Source: Candidatus Cloacimonadota bacterium
GTDB taxonomy: Bacteria; Cloacimonadota; Cloacimonadia; Cloacimonadales; TCS61
Assembly (NCBI GenBank): GCA_021735645.1
Contig: JAIPGP010000039.1
Coordinates: forward strand, 1-33,462
Direction: 5' to 3'
DNA length: 33,462 nucleotides
Under the pieces are notes generated by a model. The model was not told where the DNA came from, ran no database searches, and saw only the letters and a program-made list of their open reading frames with translations. Positions 19,001-25,013 of the stretch are shown here, piece by piece. Made by a program: the position numbers and the translations under genes. How positions within the stretch are numbered: position 1 is the first letter of the stretch; each line of letters opens with the position of its first letter.

Positions 19001-19657
19001 GCTAATAATCAGCAGACTGCCTGCATAATCATTATCATTACGATAATTATCTGCTCCAAATATCCATGACTGTGCCAGTTTATCAAAGGCGGCAGAACCG
19101 GGCAGTTCCCTGCCTGTTTGAGGATTAGTATAATTTGAATAGTCCACGGCGAGTTGAAGATCAAGGTTTGTGATCAGACGAATCTTTTGCAGGGCTGGAT
19201 TATATTGCACTGCAGCTATACTCACCTGCGAAAAACGGTAGTTACGCATGATTGATGGCTCGCTGATAGAGACAATTTCGCTGGGAAACCACTGGTTAGC
19301 GCGGTTATCCTGCCATTGGGTAAGATCTTCCCAGCCACTGGGAATAATTGGGTTTTCGATGTCAATTTCCTTTACATCATAAGTAAATTTGCTGATTTCC
19401 CAGTTACCATTATCAGGCAGAGCGATAATTCTGGTATAATGTGGTAGATCAGGATCACCTATACTGGCTCCCTGCTGCAAACCTTCCACTTCCAAGGTAG
19501 TAAACCGTCCTAATTCCACTGATAGCGTGGATTTAGTGAGCTCCCCAGGCTCTCCGGTTATCTGCAGAACATCGCCAGCCAGATTAATTTCATAGCTGCT
19601 TAAGGCTAAGGTAAATAATAAAAATGTAAGCCCTAATATAAATTTCATTTTTGGCAT
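16070..19657 (-). CDS. Secreted peptidase C25 (gingipain-like) protein with dockerin-like C-terminus; catalytic His apparently replaced
   Basis: The 1195-residue product begins MPKMKFILGLTFLLFTLALS (signal peptide). The ATG at 19657 is preceded by AAAGGAGG; an upstream in-frame start at 19693 has no such site. Residues about 25-200 resemble the C25 propeptide region and about 215-570 the caspase-like C25 domain ('LLIISRSSVVSYLETLAEWK', 'HVLLVGDVSGSYSLP', 'ISIVG'-like strands, 'NLLGDPTVEIW'). The catalytic Cys is in 'SIVCGGGDF' (Cys458). The expected GHG His motif reads 'NYRGFGS', with Phe421 in the His position. Beta-sandwich domains follow. Residues about 1115-1180 form a dockerin-like pair of calcium loops ('GDVDANGIVEAFD', 'SDVDGNGTVEAYD'). 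No T9SS-type tail is present. It is either a protease variant or a non-catalytic relative. Confidence 0.82.
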   Translation of the reverse strand: MPKMKFILGLTFLLFTLALSSYEINLAGDVLQITGEPGELTKSTLSVELGRFTTLEVEGLQQGASIGDPDLPHYTRIIALPDNGNWEISKFTYDVKEIDIENPIIPSGWEDLTQWQDNRANQWFPSEIVSISEPSIMRNYRFSQVSIAAVQYNPALQKIRLITNLDLQLAVDYSNYTNPQTGRELPGSAAFDKLAQSWIFGADNYRNDNDYAGSLLIISRSSVVSYLETLAEWKQKMGFHTIIATTTETGSSSSSIQNYIQNAYDNWEYPPDHVLLVGDVSGSYSLPAFYCEGYMYPWDVTDHNYALLEGTDYFPDVLIGRISIQNTTQLATAIAKIINYESNPYMTNTNWYTKGLMMSVIEDNWGSEYFSGRETVICAGEKLLDYTYTQIDTFIAPYQSSHTQLRNLINTGYTFLNYRGFGSTYYWNGASGGHMFEISDINALSNGWMLPMVTSIVCGGGDFADNNYSTCFGETWLVSGSASNPRGAIAFIGPSEHDTKTPFNNCNDLGIYQGITQEGIFGTSAMMLRGKMEMYNNFPFCHSWGDALDSDQFYFYVYNLLGDPTVEIWTDVPKNCELELDTEIPIGQNYLEITISSDDDQVEGFRIAVTSDDGLLATDITNNNGNAYIPVEMPLGEYTVTASRYGYIPATEDIEVLAADVLGITEYSTNITPAAGNSFELELMLHNYAGSSAYGITIELLNYDGVFFLPVSSANLDLLAGDDETALTFTINTDNQWIDGRYGQIFCNISSSLGNSNSLIELETQSQEVAFAGYDIENSSGFLLQGTVCPLHIELYNSGSTATGAINAVLFSLDNNAVVSSSESTYYSISPGNSSENSSLFELLPADVITGQVANLQLSLYEGAELVQVIPLTIPIGEISEASPTFDSYGYMAIESQDNGDFEVPVYEWLDISPYSGGEGSYLNQPHMHETDDGWLDQLDLPFDFQYYGETFDRITVCQNGYFAFGNTNTLFFRNKALPSGYGFGGFVCPFWEDLSEGYVYFWYDEENHRFMLEWKNMRLEYNTNHRQYFQVVLRDPEFYPTATGDGEIIFIYQQVNNYDQAENYATVGLESPDRTQGLQITFANMYPETAHTLADETAILFTPVNPASGGIMYGDVDANGIVEAFDASIALQYFVGIDPGAVAPLPWEEWRITRSDVDGNGTVEAYDGSLILQYFVGIIDQFPIEQGRKLNSRK

Positions 19658-19804
19658 AAAACCTCCTTTCACATAAAAACAATATATAAGCAATTTTTAT
19701 TCCTTTTTTTGTCAAATAGAAATTAGACCTAGAGAAAATTATTGGATTGACATGTTTTCAGAATTTCTATGATTAGGGTAGCGAAGAAAAAATGGGGGTT
19801 TTTG
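19658..19804. promoter_or_regulatory. Divergent promoter region of the C25 and selenoprotein genes
   Basis: The 147-base gap serves two divergent genes. For the minus strand, TTGACA (19731-19726 read in reverse) precedes TTATAT at a long 20-base spacing, and AAAGGAGG (about 19668-19661) is the ribosome binding site. For the plus strand, TTGACA (19747-19752) and TATGAT (19768-19773) are 15 bases apart, and GGGGG (19795-19799) precedes the ATG at 19805. Shared control of the pair is plausible. Confidence 0.4.
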
Positions 19805-20992
19805 ATGAAGCGGATTTTGACTATTGGTGTATTACTGTTTATCAGTTTCCTGTCTGCATATAGTATTGGAGATACTGTGGGAGACCATTCCTGGACGGAT
19901 AATAATGGAGAATACCACAGTGTTCATGAGTTGGTGGATAGTGGCAGAGTAATTGTATTTTTCTGGGGCGAGAACTGGTGAGGGGGTTGCGTTGCGGCAG
20001 CGCCGCAGCTCAATAGCTGGTGGAATAATGTCAATCAGGATCAGGCTTATCTGTTATGTTCCTATAACTGGAACAGTTATTTTTATGATATGCCCTGGTC
20101 AGCGCAATTAGATAATTATTACAATAATTTTGGTAATGGCTATGTACCCTATTTTTCTGTAATTGGGGCAGATTATGAATATCTGAGTGGGGGTAACAAT
20201 GTTTCCACTGCCATAAGTGCTGCTAATAATGCCATGCTGGGCATGGTCAATATATCCGTTGTCAATCCTATTTCAAATGTGATATTAGAGGCAAATTCCT
20301 CTACTACAATAGACATCAGTGATACATTCATGCATTCCCAGGGTGTTGCCATGACCTATTCCATCACTGCAAATACTAATCCTGACTGCTGTTCGGCTTC
20401 CATCTCAGGCACTACGATATATCTGGATGCCCTGGTTGCAGGGGGATTCTCCAATATTACGGTAACAGCTTGTGCCGGAAATTTATCTGCTGACGATACT
20501 TTCCTGGTTACAGTTCTTGATATATACCCTGCTCCGTTAAATCCCGAAGGAATAGTTATCTATCCCGAAGTATCACTTTCCTGGGAAGAACCGCAAGCTC
20601 TGGCACTTATCACCGGCTGGAATATATACCGGAATAATGAACTGATTGCCTCTTTGTCTGATACACAGTTATCTTATAATGACCTGCCGGAAGATGGCAG
20701 CTATATTTATACAATCCGAACTCAATATCTGCTGGTGGAATCCAGTCCCAGTATCCCGATAGATATTGAAATCTGGAATACAATTGGAGACGTGGATGCC
20801 AGCCAGGAAATTGATAGTTATGATGCTTCGATGATTCTGCATTATGTGGCTGGTATAGAGCCTGGCGGTCTGCCTTTTCCCTGGGTGGAATGGCGCATTG
20901 AACGGGCAGATATAGATGGGAACGGTCTGATTGAAGCCTATGATTGTGCTCTGCTGCTTCAATACATAGTGGGTATTATTGACGAATTATAG
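19805..20992 (+). CDS. Secreted thioredoxin-fold selenoprotein candidate (UxxC) with Ig-like, FN3 and dockerin-like domains
   Basis: If the single in-frame TGA (19979-19981, codon 59) is read as selenocysteine, the product is 395 residues. Residues 1-19 are a signal peptide (MKRILTIGVLLFISFLSAY). Residues about 20-150 form a thioredoxin fold: 'VIVFFWGENW', TGA, 'GGCVAAAP'. The TGA takes the place of the first Cys of WCxxC, Cys62 is the resolving Cys, and Pro67 matches the conserved helix proline. 'GNGYVPYFSVIG' provides the cis-proline strand. Then come an Ig/cadherin-like domain (about 155-240), an FN3-like domain (about 243-320) and a dockerin-like pair of calcium loops (about 326-395, 'GDVDASQEIDSYD', 'ADIDGNGLIEAYD'). 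The whole downstream part keeps the same frame. ATG 19805 has GGGGG upstream; an earlier ATG at 19769 is poorly placed. The alternative is a recent nonsense mutation of a Cys codon, or a sequencing error. Confidence 0.8.
19982..20009 (+). promoter_or_regulatory. Candidate bacterial SECIS hairpin after the in-frame TGA
   Basis: GTTGCGGC (19991-19998) pairs with GCCGCAGC (20002-20009) as an 8-bp stem with one T-G wobble, closing a three-base AGC loop. The loop begins 18 bases after the TGA and has G as its second base. From memory, bacterial SECIS models require a loop about 16-37 bases downstream of the UGA with a G in its first two positions. The run of GC-rich codons here (GCG GCA GCG CCG) contrasts with the AT-rich rest of the gene, as expected if RNA structure is selected. 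Confidence 0.65.
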
Positions 20993-21049
20993 AAATGATA
21001 CAGAAAATGTGGAACACGGATTAGATGGATTGGAGAGATGGTCGCAGCT

Positions 21050-21100
21050 AATGTAATGTAAGATTTTTCACCACAGAGGCACAGAGGAATGTAATGTAAA
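21050..21100. repeat. Intergenic CACAGAGG-type repeat, copy 3
   Basis: AATGTAATGTAAG (21050-21062), a T-run, then CACCACAGAGGCACAGAGG, then a second AATGTAATGTAAAG (21088-21101). Layout and sequence match the 5443 and 5508 copies. Confidence 0.72.
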
Positions 21101-21188
21101 GAACGAAGTCAAGCCAGATGTAGATCAAACTTTCCAGTTTGATGGAAAAAAGGCTTAATCCGGGATTAAGCTACGATTGTAATGTAAA
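21101..21188. repeat. Paired-hairpin repeat, copy A
   Basis: This block carries two adjacent perfect hairpins: ATCAAACT-TTCC-AGTTTGAT (21124-21143) and GCTTAATCC-G-GGATTAAGC (21153-21171), then CTACGATTGTAATGTAAAG. A near-identical block lies at 22028-22118, about 930 bases away, on the other side of the VirK-family gene. Confidence 0.85.
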
Positions 21189-21280
21189 GACTAAGGCAAG
21201 AACAGGACTTCTGAGCGATATAGACTGACTGTTTTTTTTCGACTCACAACTCACGATTCCCGACAATAAAAAATCAGCAA

Positions 21281-21736
21281 TTAATCCGAGTAGAGGTAGG
21301 CTGCTCCTTCATTTTTACCATCATTGATAGTAGTAAAGAATTTCTCGTTCATATCCAGTTCAAAACTTTCTGGTAGAACATATTGAGCAGTGAGTACTAC
21401 GGAATTATCATCACTGATCTTGAGTTTAGCATAGTTATAAACAAAGCCGTTCAGATTGATGAGCCTGGTCTGGGAGCAGACTATAAAAGCCTGAGGATTA
21501 CCAATAGACATGGGAGCAAAATATTCCCAGACGTCAATTGGCATACCACCAATGGCATTAGGGGCAGTGGATTCTTCATTATCAGAGATAAGTTTACAAT
21601 TACCATATTCAATTACCAGACTGGCATCTTCACCCTGACGTAGGGCTGTGAGCAATTCAGCAAAATTCTTGATCTGCTTGGCGGATAAAGACATTATTGC
21701 CAAAATCAGCAGTATAACGAGCATTACTTTTTTCAT
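21281..21736 (-). CDS. VirK-family periplasmic protein
   Basis: This is a 151-residue protein with signal peptide MKKVMLVILLILAIMSLSA. The motifs 'FAELLTALRQGEDASLVIEY', 'APNAIGGMPIDVWEYFAP', 'VYNYAKLKISDDNSVVLTA' and 'ELDMNEKFFTTINDGKN' match the VirK family, whose members are about 145 residues and were named after a gene of the Agrobacterium virulence regulon. The family's biochemical function is not established. The ATG at 21736 has AAGAGG upstream, while a GTG two codons earlier overlaps that site and is less likely. The gene stands alone and is flanked on both sides by copies of the same hairpin repeat. Confidence 0.72.
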   Translation of the reverse strand: MKKVMLVILLILAIMSLSAKQIKNFAELLTALRQGEDASLVIEYGNCKLISDNEESTAPNAIGGMPIDVWEYFAPMSIGNPQAFIVCSQTRLINLNGFVYNYAKLKISDDNSVVLTAQYVLPESFELDMNEKFFTTINDGKNEGAAYLYSD

Positions 21737-21924
21737 AAACACCTCTTACATTTTTTATAGACTTATATTTTGAGAGCGGAGTATTTAGGCAACGTTTTTA
21801 TATTAAGGTGTTGTTGCTGATTTATCAGAAGTAAAACTGCTCTTTCCTGGAAAGAAAACTAAAACATTTAGAAACAGGACAGGCGTTATTTCTAATATAT
21901 GCCTTACGCGATAATTCTTAATCA

Positions 21925-22013
21925 ATCTTCTGAATCAGGATTTGCCGGATTGGGGATATTTACAGGATTAATGTAAGATTTTTTAACCACGGAACACACT
22001 GAACACACGGAAA
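21925..22013. repeat. Composite intergenic repeat (ACAGGATT and CACACGG types)
   Basis: CTGAATCAGGATTTGCCGG, then GGATTGGGGATATTTACAGGATTA forms one unit type. AATGTAAG with a T-run and AACCACGGAACACACTGAACACACGG forms another. Both belong to the same general class of short-period intergenic repeats as the CACAGAGG copies. Confidence 0.6.
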
Positions 22014-22027
22014 ATGTAGTGTTAAGA

Positions 22028-22118
22028 ACGAAGGTAAGCCAGGGATGTAGATCAAACTTTCCAGTTTGATGGAGCAAAAATGCTTAATCCGGATTAAGCT
22101 ACGATTGTAATGTGAAGA
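22028..22118. repeat. Paired-hairpin repeat, copy B
   Basis: It is the second copy of the block at 21101-21188. ATCAAACT-TTCC-AGTTTGAT lies at 22051-22070, and GCTTAATCC directly abutting GGATTAAGC at 22082-22099, followed by TACGATTGTAATGTGAAG. The stems are intact in both copies, while the linkers differ. Confidence 0.85.
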
Positions 22119-22261
22119 ACGAAGAAAGACTGGGCGACATGGGCTGATGGAGGACATTAACCGTGTTAATTTGTTGAGCCTGCAGGGGAGGATGAATGGT
22201 TTAGGAAGATGGGCAGGCACAAGTCTGCCGCTATGGATATGTGTGATTTCTCTTTCTGAGC

Positions 22262-22290
22262 TTGACAGGAAAACAGGTGAGTAAGATATG
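22262..22290 (+). promoter_or_regulatory. Putative promoter of the cobalamin-controlled btuFC operon
   Basis: TTGACA (22262-22267) is followed at 17 bases by GATATG (22285-22290), a weak -10. Transcription would start just upstream of the riboswitch. Confidence 0.45.
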
Positions 22291-22303
22291 GCAAAGATCA
22301 TGT

Positions 22304-22456
22304 TGTGTGGTGCGAAAGTTAAAAGGGAATCACGTGTGAAACGTGAGCGGTCTCAGCCACTGTAAGCAGCGTAAAATAGATATTTGCGGGTCACTGCGAG
22401 AGCGGGAAGGCTTGGAAAGAAAGGGAGCTGCGAGCCAGGAAACCTGCCATACAGAC
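22304..22456 (+). promoter_or_regulatory. Cobalamin (B12) riboswitch aptamer
   Basis: Class hallmarks occur in order: GGTGCGAAAG, AAAAGGGAA (22321-22329), a CACGT-GTGAAA-CGTG helix, GCGGTCTCAGCCACTG (the GCCACTG core), and the B12 box GAGCCAGGAAACCTGCC (about 22432-22448). The aptamer binds adenosyl- or other cobalamins and usually turns expression off. It lies directly before the btuF-btuC operon, which fits B12 import. Protein reading frames running through this segment (from 22343) are not real. Confidence 0.93.
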
Positions 22457-22462
22457 AATGAA

Positions 22463-22527
22463 CATCTCCTGCTGAGAACTGGTGAGATGCTCAAAGCCTG
22501 TACTTTCTGCTGCATAACGGCAGGAGG
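22463..22527 (+). promoter_or_regulatory. Riboswitch expression platform with ribosome-binding-site sequestering helix
   Basis: CTCCTGCTG (22466-22474) can pair with CGGCAGGAG (22518-22526), burying the AGGAGG that serves the TTG start at 22532. A competing 6-bp hairpin, CATCTC (22463-22468) with GAGATG (22484-22489), uses part of the same strand and would free the site. This suggests control of translation initiation, not transcription termination, as no T-tract is present. Confidence 0.65.
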
Positions 22528-22531
22528 TATA

Positions 22532-23383
22532 TTGAACGGGAAATGCGGATATTTTTTCTGGCTGCTGCTGGCAGCACTATTGCTATCTAATTGCACAAAA
22601 CCACCTAAAGCTGACAGCTCTAACCTGAAACTAGTGATCACATCACCTGAAGTAGCGGAAATTGTTTATCAATTGCAGGGAGAAAAGAATATTGCCGGTG
22701 TGACAATGGAATGCAATTATCCGGTGGAACTTCAGAAGATATTTCGAGTAGGAACTTTTGGCGGGATTGATATGGAGAAAGTTGCCGGTTTACAGCCGGA
22801 TGTGATATTTGTATCCGGATTGGAGCAGAACTTTCTGGCAGCTGAGCTGCAAAAGCTTGCTTTCAGAGTGGAAAAGGTTTATCCTGCTTCACTGGCAGAA
22901 ATGCTGAGATCTATTGGAGAGATAGCAAAAGTTATCGGTGCAGAGCAGGTAGGAAAAGAACTGACCGACAGTTTGAGTGCCGTGATAGAGCATTTGCGAG
23001 AGACAATGCCTGAGCAGCGTCCATCCATCTATGTGGAAATATATGGAGATCCCATTATGAGTGTGGCAGATGACTCGTATGTGGGAGAACTGGTAGAATT
23101 AGCAGGATTTGATAATATCTTTGCCGGTCTGCCTCGAGATTACAGCCGGGTGTCACCGGAAGCTGTGCTGGCTGCTGATCCTGATTATATTTTGCTTTTA
23201 TATCCGGGCATGAATTCTGAGCAGGTGGAAAGTCGTAAAGGCTGGGGTCAGGTAAGTGCTGTGCTCCATCAACATATTTATAATTCAGAAGATATAGATC
23301 CAGACTTGTTGTTAAGGGCAACTCCGCGCTCACTTGAAGGTGTGAAACTGCTGCGAGAACTGATTGAGGAAAGAAATGAGTAA
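22532..23383 (+). CDS. btuF: Cobalamin ABC transporter substrate-binding lipoprotein (BtuF-like)
   Basis: The 283-residue protein starts at TTG 22532, five bases after AGGAGG. It gives MNGKCGYFFWLLLAALLLSN then Cys21, a lipoprotein signal with lipobox LLSNC. A longer frame upstream would be the riboswitch and is rejected. The body is a cluster A-II (BtuF/FhuD/HmuT) binding fold: 'KLVITSPEVAEIVYQL', 'RVGTFGGIDMEKVAGLQPDV', a long central helix (about 125-165), then 'YVEIYGDPIMSVADDSYVGE' and 'VSPEAVLAADPDYILLLYPG'. The cobalamin riboswitch points to a B12 or cobinamide substrate. It overlaps btuC by 8 bases (ATGAGTAA). Confidence 0.9.
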   Translation: MNGKCGYFFWLLLAALLLSNCTKPPKADSSNLKLVITSPEVAEIVYQLQGEKNIAGVTMECNYPVELQKIFRVGTFGGIDMEKVAGLQPDVIFVSGLEQNFLAAELQKLAFRVEKVYPASLAEMLRSIGEIAKVIGAEQVGKELTDSLSAVIEHLRETMPEQRPSIYVEIYGDPIMSVADDSYVGELVELAGFDNIFAGLPRDYSRVSPEAVLAADPDYILLLYPGMNSEQVESRKGWGQVSAVLHQHIYNSEDIDPDLLLRATPRSLEGVKLLRELIEERNE

Positions 23384-24296
23384 GCACTGGCGGGTCATTC
23401 TGCTTTTTGCACTGATGACAGCAGTGATTTATATATATATAGTATTTGGCGCGGCATCTGGCTATGTGATCCAGCATTTACGGCTGCCACGGCTGGTGCT
23501 TACCATGCTGGTGGGCATGACGCTGGGCAGCGTGGGATTTGCTTTTCAATTGTTATTAAATAATCCTCTGGCAGAGCCTTATATCTTAGGAGTCAGTTCC
23601 GGAGCTGCCCTGGCAAGTATCTTAGCTGGAGCTGCGGGTTTATTTCTACTGATGCCGCTATTTGGTTTTCTGGGAGCGCTGGCTGCCATGCTGGCAGTTT
23701 ACTGGCTGGCACAAAGAGACGGGATGTTCAATACAACGCGATTACTATTGGCAGGTATCATTGTGGGCATGTTCCTATCCTCCATAATATCATTGGTGAT
23801 GTATTTGAACCAGAATGATATTGGGAATATTATCAATATTTTAATGGGTAATCTAGGGCATATATTCAGTAATAGCGATTGGCAGATATTTATAGGGATT
23901 GCCATCATCTGTCTGGTTCTGCTGGGCTGGCTGGCTTTGCAGGGCAGACGGCTGCTGGTGCTTTCTACTGGAGATCTGTTAGCAGGGAGTCTGGGGCTGA
24001 ATGTGCGACGGCTGCGGGTGCAGATATTTATTGTGTGCTCTTTATTGACCGGGCTAACGGTAGCTTTTTCCGGGATAATCGGCTTTGTGGGATTGATAGT
24101 ACCGCATCTGGTGCGCCTAATCTGGAAAGGGAACAAGCCTGAAAGTATATTTTATGCCGGAGTATTTGGCTCTGTATTCTTATTGATCTGTGATTTTATT
24201 GCCATGCATCTGGCAGTGATCGAATTACCGGTAGGGATAGTGACCTCCTTTATCGGCTGTCCATTATTTATCTATCTGCTTTGGCGGAAGAAATAA
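23376..24296 (+). CDS. btuC: Cobalamin ABC transporter permease (BtuC/FecCD family)
   Basis: This is a 306-residue polytopic inner-membrane protein of the FecCD/BtuC family. Typical motifs are 'RLPRLVLTMLVGMTLGSVGF', 'NNPLAEPYILGVSSGAAL', 'GIIGFVGLIVPHLVRL' and the conserved 'GNLGHIF' region. About nine to ten membrane segments are visible. The ATG at 23376 overlaps the end of btuF and follows GAGGAAAG, so translation is probably coupled and under the same riboswitch. Its ATPase partner is not adjacent; the best candidate is the gene at 26712. Confidence 0.92.
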   Translation: MSKHWRVILLFALMTAVIYIYIVFGAASGYVIQHLRLPRLVLTMLVGMTLGSVGFAFQLLLNNPLAEPYILGVSSGAALASILAGAAGLFLLMPLFGFLGALAAMLAVYWLAQRDGMFNTTRLLLAGIIVGMFLSSIISLVMYLNQNDIGNIINILMGNLGHIFSNSDWQIFIGIAIICLVLLGWLALQGRRLLVLSTGDLLAGSLGLNVRRLRVQIFIVCSLLTGLTVAFSGIIGFVGLIVPHLVRLIWKGNKPESIFYAGVFGSVFLLICDFIAMHLAVIELPVGIVTSFIGCPLFIYLLWRKK

Positions 24297-24318
24297 AAAA
24301 AAGCCTCCCGCAGGAGGC
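24295..24318 (-). terminator. Terminator of the iscR-iscS-iscU operon, overlapping the btuC stop
   Basis: On the minus strand GCCTCC-TGCG-GGAGGC (24318-24303) is followed by eight T residues (24302-24295). It stops transcripts from iscU. The plus-strand T-run is poor, so its effect on btuC transcripts is uncertain. A second hairpin, GATCAG-CAATTTA-CTGATC (24352-24370), lies between it and the iscU stop. Confidence 0.85.
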
Positions 24319-24370
24319 ATAAGTTCTTTATAAATATATAACGTGCGACCGGATCAGCAATTTACTGATC

Positions 24371-25000
24371 TTAGAGATTAATCGTGACTTTTTTCACACC
24401 GGGCAGTTTTTCGATGTGTTCTCTGATCTCATCAGCTACATTTTCGCGGTACTGGTCAAATTTGGGGATTTCCACATCAATAGTCACTAATCCGTCTTCA
24501 TTCACACTGGCATATTTCACCATTTTAAGCGATATAAGGTCTTCTCCAACTTTGGGATAGAGAATTTTGGCGAGTTCAGCGAGTATCATTTCCTTGTTCA
24601 GCGAGCCTTTATCAGATTCAATGAGGTGATGAGCAATTTCATAATTTTTTATAGCCTTGCGTAGAGTGTCCACTGCCAGTACGGAGCAGTGCATTTTCAC
24701 AGGTGGCAAGCCATCCAGTTCTTCAGCGGCTTCTTTCCAGGAGATGGCTTTGGCTTCGGCAATGGTTTTGCCCTTTGCCATATCGGTAATGATGGAAGCA
24801 GTGGCGATATTGGAAGCGCAGCCATAGGAAAGAAAACCAATGTCTTCAATAACCTGGGTATCTTCATTGACATTTAGCCAGATAGACACCTGGTCACCAC
24901 AGGCGGGACTGCCTTCTGTTGCTTCTGCATTTGAGGTGTCAAGCTTGCCCAGATTGTGGGGTTTCATAAAGTGATCCAGAACTTTTTGTGAATACTGCAT
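24371..25000 (-). CDS. iscU: IscU-type Fe-S scaffold fused to a MIP18/DUF59 domain
   Basis: The 209-residue protein has two parts. Residues 1-125 are an IscU scaffold with ligands Cys34 and Asp36 in 'GSPACGDQ', Cys61 in 'SYGCASNIA' and His104-Cys105 in 'KMHCSVLA'. It also has the HscA-recognition motif LPPVK (99-103). Residues about 135-209 are a MIP18/DUF59 (SufT/PaaD-like) domain: 'ILAELAKILYPKVGEDLISL', 'LVTIDVEIP' and 'EHIEKLPGVKKVTINL'. The first part assembles clusters from desulfurase sulfur; MIP18 proteins help deliver them. The fusion therefore suggests assembly and hand-over in one chain (inference). The gene lies 13 bases after iscS. Confidence 0.9.
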   Translation of the reverse strand: MQYSQKVLDHFMKPHNLGKLDTSNAEATEGSPACGDQVSIWLNVNEDTQVIEDIGFLSYGCASNIATASIITDMAKGKTIAEAKAISWKEAAEELDGLPPVKMHCSVLAVDTLRKAIKNYEIAHHLIESDKGSLNKEMILAELAKILYPKVGEDLISLKMVKYASVNEDGLVTIDVEIPKFDQYRENVADEIREHIEKLPGVKKVTINL

Positions 25001-25013
25001 GATTACTCCTATA

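Larger units (their letters stand above)
20993..21280. other. Intergenic region made largely of dispersed repeats
   Basis: No gene is supported. The gap between the selenoprotein gene and the VirK-family gene holds a CACGGATTAG/ATGGATTGG fragment (about 21015-21036), the CACAGAGG-type repeat, the paired-hairpin repeat and a TTCTGAGCG/ACTCAC block (21198-21260), as listed separately. No clear terminator was found for either converging gene. Confidence 0.6.
21737..22303. other. Intergenic region with repeats upstream of the btu operon
   Basis: No gene is supported. 21737-21924 is AT-rich leader of the VirK-family gene with no motif I recognise. 21925-22118 is a mosaic of repeats: a CAGGATTTG/ACAGGATTA type (about 21934-21969), a CACGG/CACACTGAACACACGG type (about 21986-22010) and paired-hairpin copy B. 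22119-22261 has no recognised content. The putative btuF promoter lies at its 3' end. Confidence 0.6.

Noticed and set aside
19979-19981. Genome-wide reassignment of TGA (for example to Trp or Gly) as the reason for the in-frame stop
   Set aside because: No other gene in the window contains an in-frame TGA, and several appear to use TGA or other stops normally. The position at a catalytic Cys points to Sec instead.
20090-20992. Separate 300-codon gene starting at 20090
   Set aside because: It is in the same frame as the upstream thioredoxin part, has no ribosome binding site, and begins in the middle of the thioredoxin fold just before the cis-proline strand.
22343-22531. Extension of btuF upstream to 22343 on the plus strand
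   Set aside because: This segment is the cobalamin riboswitch and its expression platform. A TTG with AGGAGG and a complete lipoprotein signal begins at 22532.
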